Below are positions 35,617 through 46,700 of a stretch of DNA of 64,000 bases, in pieces. Location of the stretch: contig CM119271.1 in NCBI GenBank assembly GCA_051294375.1, positions 1,482,721 through 1,546,720 on the forward strand. Reading direction: 5' to 3'. Under the pieces are notes generated by a model. That model ran no database searches and was not told the origin of the DNA. It saw nothing but the letters and a program-made list of their open reading frames with translations. Source of the DNA: Paraspadella gotoi. Lineage: Eukaryota; Chaetognatha. Both the position numbers and the translations under genes were made by a program. The first letter of the stretch is position 1; each line of letters starts with the position of its first letter.

Positions 35617-38600
35617 ATGGAATTTGACCAAAAAAACTCGGGTTTTTCCAATCAGTGTCGGGGTGAGTCCGTCAGCCTCCATTAACGATTATTTTAGTTA
35701 TCTTAAATGTGAAATTTGACATTTTATTGCCTATGGTATACAGAGTTTTTTAAACTGATTAATTAATTACAAGTCATACAAGCGGGTAATTTTACTTAAA
35801 TATTAACTTAACCATTTTTACAATCCTCAACGCCGGAGTTAGAAAAACTAACACCCTTCATCCCTCAGCGCTGATGTATCGCAACGCGCTCTTCGTAAGC
35901 CGCAATCCCCGCCAACTCCTCGAGTCTTTCTCCGGCCTTCTCATCCTCATCATGATCATCCTCCTCCGCGCTCTCGTCGAACCCGCAAGCAAAGAACCCA
36001 TCAAGGATTTCCCGCGCTACAATTTGACGCGGTAATCGCCTTCTGTTGTTGTTGTGTTGTGGGGGGGGGTGAGGAGGCAAAAACATGCGGCGCGATAAAG
36101 AAAAAAAAAATTAGGAACCCGAAGCGCGTAACGAATAATAACTTGGAAAAGACAAAAACCGTGATAGACAGATAGTTCTAATCTAAGTATTCTACGGCTA
36201 CTAACTAAATAGAATAGTATAGATTTGGGTTTGAAACCGCGTATTCGCTTTCGTCTTGAGCGGAAGTTCAAACTCTGCTCCGTCGACGACTTGAAATCGA
36301 AAAAAAAAATCGCCGAGATAAAAATCCAAAACCTTACTAAGGCTAAGATCCAAATAACTAATTCGGTCTAAGAAATCGTAAATGAAGCTGGAAACCGTAA
36401 GTAGCGCTTACAATATTTATAAGAAATTAGAAAAGTGGAATCAAACTAAAAAAAAAAATTTTATTGTTATAACTTTGAAAATTCGCCTCTTCGAATGTTT
36501 TAATTAATAATATGGTTTACAAAGTGTAGAGTTTATTGAACAACGATTTTTACAAATTAGATCGGGACATGTTGTTCAGACCTTCATCAGCGCATTTTTG
36601 ACAAATTTTGAGATTTGTTCTATACCATTAATAAACTACACTTTGTAAACCTAATCTCATTCAACAACGAAAAGAAAGTAAACGATACAATTAATAATAT
36701 GGAAAAGTCTGTCCACTCTTTATAAAGACTACTTTTAGTTTTTATTCAACTTTAGACATGATTCGTCATTACTTTTATCAAGCTCGTTATTTCTCGCTCT
36801 CCAACCTTTATTCTTCAGTAGTGGAATTAGTAAACTATTTTAGTTATTTTGAAGTTTGCTTGCTAGAATATCTCCATTATTATTTTTCTTTTAGATAGAA
36901 TTAGAAGTAGAAACAGAAGCTTCCCATTTATTCAAACTTTATTCATCACTGCATATCGCTAATTTTTAATTATTCACGACAAATAGACTCTGTTTTATTC
37001 ATCTATTCCCCAATGGAGGGAGAGTCTAAGGGAGAGTTGTCCATTGATATGGATTCGGATGACGCGGCGCCGATTGAAGAAGAAAAATTGATTTCGAAGA
37101 CGACGACAACGCCGCCAACGGCGGCCATGGATTCGGTGACTACGACGGAGATTCCGCCCGAGACGGCAACGCAGGTTTCGACAGAAACCGTGACGCAACC
37201 ATTGGTTCCGACGAACAAGTTGGCGACGACACTCTCGCCCGAAATGACGTCGACTTTAACGATGACGTCGCCTTCTGGGTCGATGGAAACGTTGACAACC
37301 GAATTGTCCTCTTTGATATTGACACAGACCTTGACAGCGTCGACGGGCCCGAAAGGAAAATCCCTTCAATATCAAGGTAAAATTGAAAAAAATAAAAATC
37401 CTTTCTTTATGAATATACTAAAAGCAATGGTTTAATATTTTTATTAAACACTTTCCCTCACTTCACCTGAAAAGACGAGAATTTTAGCGACGACGATGGC
37501 GACGACGACGTTCGTTCCCGATTTTCGATTCCCACCGAAGAGACGATCCTTCAGTTCATATCGCGGAGGAAAGATTTGAGTTCCGGTGAGAGGATTTGCA
37601 TGGTTGGTTCGCTCTCTACTTATAGTTAAGGCTTGCCAAATAATACAGGATTGAAGAAACGAAGGAAAGACGTATTTTACTCGAAAAATATAAATACAAA
37701 AGCATAAATGTTAAATAAGGTAATAGCCGGAATAATAGGAAGATGAGAAAGAGCAGTAGAGTATTGAAGCACGAGTTAGATTTCATAAAAAGAAAATGGT
37801 GTGGCGGTATATTCACACCGCCTCACGTCCACCATCCGTCAGCCAAATCCATTGGCTCAGAGGGGGAACACACCATCCCAGGCGTAGTGTTCCATCCACA
37901 GTCCTAACGACTTCCCTCTGCGTTGGCAAAGCGGACACCATCCTAGGGTAACCGCGCCAGTGACTGGAGGGTTCACTGAGGGTCGGAAGCCCCCAAAGCC
38001 AACAGTGAGATGCCCCATCCCAATGGGCATCACAGGCAACCCGGCTGTTGCATAAGTGGTGCAGCCTACTATCGATCACGCAACCTTCTCAGGGTACGCT
38101 ACAACAAACGCCTATGCCCTGCCGACTTTGGGTACGCTTCGACAAACGCCTATGCCCCTGGGGTACGCTACGACAAAACGCCTATGCCCCGCACCCACAA
38201 ACTCGCGCTCTCTCTCTCTCTCCCACTATGGTAACAGTCTTGTCAGACACATCTCAGGCTTGAGGAACCTGAGTGATGTCTTGCCCGGGGATCCTGGTGC
38301 AGTATATTCACACCGCCTACGTCCACCATCCGTCAGCCAAATCCATTGGCTCAGAGGGGGAACACACCATCCCAGGCGCAAGTGTTCCATCCACAGTCCT
38401 AACGACTTCCCTCTGCGTTGGCAAAGCGAGACCGTCCTAGGGTAAACCGCGCCAGTGACTGGAGGTGTCACTGAGGGTCGGAAGCCCCCAAAGCCAACAG
38501 TGAGATGCCCCATCCCAATGGGCATCACACGGCAACCCGGCTGTTTGCCATAATGGTATAATTATCATTTCTTGATTTTAATCCTTAAAAAAAAGAAGAG

Positions 38601-38836
38601 CTAAACTGTTTATCATCATTCCTCCTTTTCCAAGACGAACGCGCCACCCTCCTCTCCTCCCTCTCCCTCGCCTCAATGCGGGCGGAACTGATTCCCTTCG
38701 CCGGCGCCGACGTCGTCGCCAAATGGAGCGACGCCGAGACTCGTCGCAATTTTCGCCTTTTGGACAACTGGATGTACTTGAAGTCGAACGTAGGGGAAAA
38801 GGAGCACCGGGCACCGAAATTCGTCAAGGTTTTCTG

Positions 38837-38869
<33 letters not shown>

Positions 38870-40685
38870 AGGGTTTTGAATAGGAATCAGGGTTTGTCAC
38901 TTGAAGAGACCCGGGCCTCATCAAAAAAATGTTTTTTTTTTTGTTTCCAAAATTTTTTTGAGGAAGGCCCAGATTCTTTAAAAATGCTTAAATTCTTTTT
39001 TTTTCATAGAATTTTAAACTTGTTATATTTTAAACATCAATACCTAAATATTTTTAAAAGGCTCAAAATATGGTTCTTTTTACAAACCGTAAGAGAAATG
39101 TCTTTTTGATTGATAAAAAATAGTAACATGAAATAATTCTCTTTAATCGTCAAAGGATAAGATGAAACGAGAAGAAAAGAGCCGAGTTGAGCCGAAACCC
39201 GGGTTGGTCCCTCGTCGCAATGCACCTCGTAGAAGTAAAAGCCTCGTGGAGATTCGCAAGGCGTATCAGGAGGTGATTGGGACAACAATAAAAAAAGATT
39301 GTCATTTTATATATTTTAGTAATTTTTATTAATTTGATGTAGATTACTCAGGAGTCGACTGTTAAAATCGTGAATGACGTACGCGAGGCATTGGAAGATA
39401 TAGAAGAGTTTTTCGAACCTTCCTCGGAGTCTTCGGGGGATGAATGGCAGGTTAAGTCAGATGGGAGTAATTATGGTGGTCTCTTGACTGGTCTGCTCAC
39501 AGGCTATTTGCGAAAACAGTTTAGTTTGCAATAACTCTATCGCTAACCGCTTACTACCAATAACCTTAACCCTAACAACCGCTAACGCTAACAACCGCTA
39601 ACCTTAATTAGTAATTACCCGTAACCCTAACTACCCATAAAGTTTATGATAAACCTAAGCACACCCTGATACAACAAAGAAACAATAATGATATATTATG
39701 GGCAATGTGTAGACATGTGTGATGCCCGGGGTGTGAGGCAAGATGACGCTCAGGGCTTGGAATTTGCAGTGACTATAAGGAAGGAACTTTTGATACTTTT
39801 TATTCCGAAACCTTCACACTTAACCGGCGGGACCGAGAGAGGATTGAACACGGGACGAGCTTAGTTTCACCAAGCTTTACAGGAGGCGAATTTAACATTC
39901 GCCACAATATGCGAATAAAAAAATAACCAACCGGTTCGGTTCCGGTCGGTGAGAGTAAACGTATGCCACTTTACGAATTTAACATCTTATGTTTAATTTT
40001 CGATTTTTATTTAACCCTGAATCAAAACCATTTTCAGAAAGACGAAAAGAAAATCCCAGTGAAAAAAATTACAAAAGCCCGAAAGAGTATGGTTCCTGTG
40101 AGAAAAGCAGGCACGTGTAAAACGCCGTCGAATGAAACTGCTCCGGGCAAGATTATTTTGTTCAGGCATGATCCTAATCAAAACCCGTTCCTTCCCCAAG
40201 TCGGGATGGATGAAAAAGAAAAGGTTATTTACTATCAAGAACATTTTCTATATTCGATATTGTAACGCTTTTGCGCATAAGTGGCGTCGTCGTCGTTGTT
40301 GTCGTCGGCGTTCCAAATTATAGATCGCCTTTTTTATGATTAAATTTGGGTGTATGAAGCTACTCTCATCGATGTGCTTAAAATTGAGTCTGGACAGTTA
40401 TTAAATATGTTTTGTTTACGTTTTATCAAAACAAACAAATTTTCTCTCTTTTATTTTTATATTTCTTTCTCTCTCTCTTTTAATTAAATGTCTCTCTCCC
40501 TCTCTCTTTTCCCTAGTCACTGATTCATAGACATAGGGAAAAAAACGAGTCTGCAGCTGGTTCTGCAGGGCTTATTCTTTTTCTCTCTTTTCTCCTGCTG
40601 CTTCTGCTGCTGCCTTTTGATTTCTTTTTTTTTTCTAGGTGCCTCTGCTGCTGCCGCTGCTGATTCGTCCATAAACGATTTGGCT

Positions 40686-40716
<31 letters not shown>

Positions 40717-43700
40717 TGTTTTTTTTAAATGAAAATGATTAGAATTTTTTTTTAATGCTGAAAAATAAATTATCCTTTTTCAGTTTCCGGCCCGACTTTA
40801 CAACTCTTAGTGGGATGCAATAGTTTTTAAGAAATCGTCTGTTTTTATTTTTTTCTCAGAGCCTGCGCCTGCTGATTAGTTTATTTTATGACAATGACAA
40901 TTGACAATGACAATTGACAATGACAATTGACAATGACAATTGACATTGACTTTGACAAAAAAAACCTTTTTTTTTCAGAAACTGTAACTTTAATTTTCCT
41001 CGGTACTTTATTATTCTTTTTAATTGACAATCGCTATGTATAAACTTTTAATTTTGATTGTGGCAACGAATTTTTTGACAGATAAGTCGGACATGTTTCG
41101 ACTCTTACAGTTTTAGAGTCTTCATCATTTTTTTTTTTTCAGGGACTGCGTCTGCTGATCAGTTTATCTTTTGACAATGAAAAAGGTTGTTTTTTGGGGT
41201 TTTTTTTTTTTCAGAAACTGTAACTTTAATTTTCCTCAGTACTTTATTCTTTTTTTTAATTGACAATCGCAAAATATAATTTTTCTTTCTGTTTATAAAT
41301 TAATTTTCTTTTCTCAAATTTTATTTTTTTTTTAGTATCAAAATTTGTCGTCAATCCAGATTTTTCTTATGCGATTGCGACGATCCTCATGCGTTTAAGA
41401 TTTTTTTCTATAAAATACTATATTAGTTTTTTGTCCTCATTTCAGTCGTTTGACGGTTTTCCTTCGGAAGAAATCCATGCCGCCGAATCCTTTTTACGCG
41501 AAAGCATGAGAAGATACGATTCCTTGAAACACGTCGTCGACGTCTCCGGAGAAAAGAGAAAATTTGGTTCTCTACCTTCGATATTTTACGGTCCTAAAGG
41601 CGATTGGCTGCTTAAGCGAGAGGCGCGATTTCTCTCCCGTTTACCCAAGAGCGAAGACGTCAACGGCAACGAAACTTCGCTTTCCTTCCAAGAATTTTAC
41701 GGGGAAGTTTTTTCTAAAATAAAAGATTTCGCGGCGGCGGAAAACCGAAAGTGGGTCTTTGATTTGGAGGAACAAATTGAGGAATTCGAATACACGATTC
41801 CGATCGAGAATTTGAAGATGGACGACATCGACGATGACGAACTATTCTCTTATTTGAATCGTGATTCTAAATTGGATGTAGTGGAGGAAGAACAGAGAGA
41901 GTTTGAACGTTTGTCCGGTCAGCAGCGTCCTCTACGTAAAGAGGCCATGTGCGTCAAGAATTACGTGGTCCCCAAAGAGTCCGATTTTAATCTGGATGAT
42001 TCTTTGATGATTCCATGCATCTGGTGCCCCGAGTATCACAAATACGGGATTTGTCCATTAAAGCCGGATCATTTGCCGAATTTTATACCAAACAGCGTCG
42101 TTAGAGAGGGATGCACTCTGTCGCGTGCGCAGATGTCTTTACCTAAAGTTTTAAGCATCAATCAATCTCGAATTGCGGACGCTAATCTTGGAGTTTGGTT
42201 TAAGCATAGTACAAGACGTTTACGGGTAAATGCGTCGTGAAAAATTTTTTAAGCGTGAAGTAATTTGAATATTATACCTCAATACAGGACAGATCTCCTT
42301 TGCCCAGAGGGACTATTTTTGGTCCATATGAAGGAAGAATCCTCACTACTAGAGACGACGCAGACATAAGCGGAACGGCTTGGGAAGTTCGCCTTTCCGA
42401 AGATAGGTCTGTCTACATCGACGCTGGCGTTGACGATGAAGCCAATTGGCTCAAATTTGTCAACTGCGCTCGATACCGCGAAGAACAGAATTTATACGCT
42501 TTCGAATTCAAGGGTGGTATTTATTATTTGGTTATCAAGAACGTTTTACCCGCAACAGAGTTGATGGTCTATTATGGCGACGATTATGCTCGTTCTCTCA
42601 AGATTAACAAAAATGAAGCTTCGATTAAAGCCACCGTCGACCACATTGATCGTTTTCATTGTGAAGTTTGTAAAAAATATTTTAAAAAGGTAGTCGGTTA
42701 TTTTGAAGACTCGAAGCAGTTATTTCTATGCGTCTCTTGCCGAAAATCTTCGAAAAGTATTATGACTGAGAAATCTTTAGAAAGTGACTATTTTGGGAAA
42801 CGGTTTTCGGGTGAAAGTGAATTAAAAAAACATGAACGCCACCACACAGGCGAAAAACCCTACAAATGCTCTTACTGTGAATCTGCATTTGGGGGCAAAA
42901 GTTCTCTCCGAGTTCATGAACGCATCCACACAGGTGAAAAACCCTACAAATGCTCTTACTGTGAATCTGCATTTTGTCGATCAGGTCACCTCCAAGTTCA
43001 TGAACGCATTCACACAGGTGAAAAACCCTACAAATGCTCTTACTGTGAATCTGCATTTAAGAACTCAAGGGATCTCCGAGTTCATGAACGCATCCACACA
43101 GGTGAAAAACCCTACAAATGCTCTTACTGTGAATCTGCACTTAGGGACAAAAGAGATCTCCGAGTTCATGAACGCATCCACACAGGTGAAAAACCCTACA
43201 AATGCTCTTACTGTGAATCTGCATTTTGTCGATCAGGTCACCTCCAACTTCATGAACGCATCCACACAGGTGAAAAACCCTACAAATGCTCTTACTGTGA
43301 ATCTGCATTTTGTCAATCAGGTCACCTCCAAGTTCATGAACGCAGGCATGAACACAGGCAAGAAACCCTAAAAATGCTCTTACTGTGAATCTGCATTTAG
43401 TAACTGATTTAGTAACTGATCTGCGAAAGCACGAACGTATCCACACTGGTAGAAAACCTATTAAAGTACTCAAACTGTGAATATGTAATATTTAATGATT
43501 GAAGTAGTTACCACAAATATAGCCACGTACCCGAGAAATGTTACCAGTCCCCCTACTCAAATTTTTTGATCACTTGATATCCGCGGAAGCGCTAACGGAT
43601 TTGTAAACGCTCTCCGAACTTGACCGACATACCTTAAAAGAATGGATAATTTTTCTTTTAATTGATTCTATTTTATGTTACAATAAGCCCAATATTTCGC

Positions 43701-46700
43701 TTTATATCTTGTCGACTGCTCAATTAATCGGCAGTACGTAAATGTGAAAGATTAACTGAAACTATTTTTCATGTTTTACCCAATTAAATTTTTATTCCCT
43801 GATTTGGTTCTGTGCCTTTAGTTTTTGCTTTTTGTTTTTATTATTTATTTGGATTATGAAATTGAGGCATTCGAGCATTTTTTACGTTTGAAACCAGAAG
43901 TTATTTTATTTTTGTTTATTTATTTTTAATTTATGTTAGTTTATTATTTGATTTTAACGGTAATACTATGTATATAATTACATATTTGCAGAAGAATCGT
44001 GAAGAGTATTGAAAACTCTAAATAGAAACTCCAATAAATAAAACGAATACGATATACTTTACGAGATAGGATTATATTGTGTAAGAGGCGTTTAAGGTAT
44101 ATACAATATACAATATTATACATTTTAGATACTTTACCAATTCTTAATCTCTTTTTCTTTAAAAGTCGTACTCTTTATCGGATATTACGGATTTACTCGT
44201 AACCGTTTAAAAATTTGTCAGGAAAAGTAGATATTTGGGAGTCAGTTTTTATTGAGAAAAATCAAATCCAACCAAACCCGTTTGAATTACTTAACATTAA
44301 ACAAAAGACGTATAATCGTCAAAAAGGTTCTCCCCTTTCTGGAACGATGCGGCGATCCTCGTCTCCCCCGACGCCCACTGGACCCGCGCCATCGTTTCCT
44401 TCGCCCCCGAACTTCCCCTCGATCGACTCGTCTTCGTCGCCGACTCAGCCGCTTTGGAGCGAAGGTTCAAGGCCGAGAGGGGCCGCTTTCTCGCCGGCCT
44501 TCAGTTCCGATTCAAAGGACCGAAGAGGATCGACTACGACATCCGGTTGCCATTCAGGGTCGCCCCCGTCTACAGCTCTGTGGGGCCGCCGGTGAGAGGG
44601 TGGAATTAGTGGAATGGGTCTCAGATGGGGTGGATGTAGAATAAGGCGTAGTGAAAGTTACATCACGATTTAAGTCTTTGACACATAATACTTAAACATT
44701 AATTTGTAACAAAAATTAATTTTATGTTTTTTAATTTTCGCAGTAGGCTATATTTATATATAGTACTATCCTTATAAAATCGAAAAATTTCAAAATAAGC
44801 TTTCTCTAATTTTGATTGCAGATTTGAATTCCTCGTCAAAGTTGATAAAAGAAAATATAAATCATTTTTAAAATTCTTTCATTAAGTGGGTTAAAATTAA
44901 AAAAACTATATTTATGTATAAAAAGTTAATTTTCGCTTAAATATAGCTTTTTCTAGTTTTTGACCACTTAATGAAGGAATTTTTTCAAAAGAGTTATATT
45001 ATTGTTATCAACTTTTTATGACGAATCCAAATTTGCAAAAAAATCTTAGAAAAAACTGTTTTGAAATTTTAACATTTATTTTTTAGTACTAGTATAATAT
45101 GGCCCTACTGCGTAAATTATAAAATTTATTATAAATTTTGTATTATACATAAATGTTCATTAATATAATATTGTCGTGTTCTTCACTTTTAGAATTTTAA
45201 TTAAAGTTAAATTTAGAAATTTTACTACGCCTTAAGGGGACTGTGTCTTTTTTAATTGGCCCTTATTAACTATTTTAGTAATGATGCAATTTTTTTCTCC
45301 ATCATGGCCTGAACCTTGGTCTGCTCTACATAAAACCGTTTTTCAAAAAATTTTTTACCTCATCATACAGCTGAGATATAAACAGAAAGGTTTTTTTTGC
45401 AAAATATTTCTTCTTCTCCACTGGATTGACCTGATAAGGTCCAAACTTTGTATGCATGTTCTTTTAGTCCTTGTCCTCAAACCCATGCATGGCTTTTTCA
45501 AAATTCCCACATTTAGATATGGTAATATTTTTTTTAAATAGTAAAAAAGGATACATTCTTTGATAAGCAATTAAAAATATAAGACTGAAACTGATCTAAA
45601 AATCCATGCAAGAGATTGTGGAGAAAACGCATAAAATACTCAACGAATGCATCGGTATATTTCTTATCATGAAAAGTTATCGAGTTTTACTATTCGTTTA
45701 CAAAAAGTACAAAATTTTTCGGTTTGTTAGATAAAGGTAAGAAACTTTATACGAATTGTTTTTACTCCGTGCGGTTTTCTTCGTTTTTTTCCGACTTTTT
45801 CTACGTCGGCAAGTAGCGAGAAGTTGTAATAAATTCATCGCGGATGACGCAAAATGCGCGAGTGAAAGGTAAACTTTATAAGAGGTGATAGAAAAGGTTG
45901 TTACTTATCTTTTGTGTTTTTAAAAACAAGTTTGGAATTATTTTTTTTAATTTATTTAAAAATGCTTTTGCTTTTTAAGCAATACCAATTGGAGTCGGTT
46001 TTGATGGCAAGAAAAAATTAACAATAGTGGTAAGAAGTATACTTGTTATACCATGCATTTTTATTGTCGCAATCGCTTTGCGTTTTGCGACGATCTCGTC
46101 ACGCTTTTGCGCATAAGTGGCGAAGGCGTCGTCGTCGTTGTTGTCGTACGCGTTCAACTTATATGTAGCTTCTCTCTCTCTCTCTTTTCCTGAGTTGCTG
46201 ATTCATCGGGAAAAAAACGAGTCTTCAGCTGCTTCTGCTCTGCTTCGGCTCTGCAGGGGCTTTCTTTTTTTTTCTCTCTTTTTTCCTGCTGCTGCTGCCT
46301 TTTGATTTCTTTCTTTTTTCTTCTCTCTTTCTCTTCTCTCTCTCTCTCTCTCTCTCTCTCCTTCTTTATCTTTCTCTCTCTCTCCTCTCTCTCTCTTCTC
46401 TTTCTCTCTTTTTTTTCTCAGGGGCTGCTTCTGCTGATCAGTTTATTTGACAATGAAGCAGTCTGGCTTGTTTGATATCAGATGATGATGATTTGAAAAG
46501 AGAAAAAAAATGCGAGCCCTTCAGATGCAACAGGATCGGAAATCAAGTGTTTTTACATCGATATTTTACCAGAAATTTTTACCAGGAGCGTTTATATTGT
46601 TTGGTAGTCAGATTTGAACGCAAAATATCCATTGAAAAAGTCTTCCTCGATCTCTAAGAACGACGTAGACTCCTAATTAAACTCGTAAATTAAGCAACGC

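Noticed and set aside
39540-39655. Interstitial telomere
   Set aside because: Only scattered CCCTAA-like units, no regular array.
42760-43473. Repetitive frames on both strands across the zinc-finger array
   Set aside because: Shadows of the 84-bp finger unit read in other frames.
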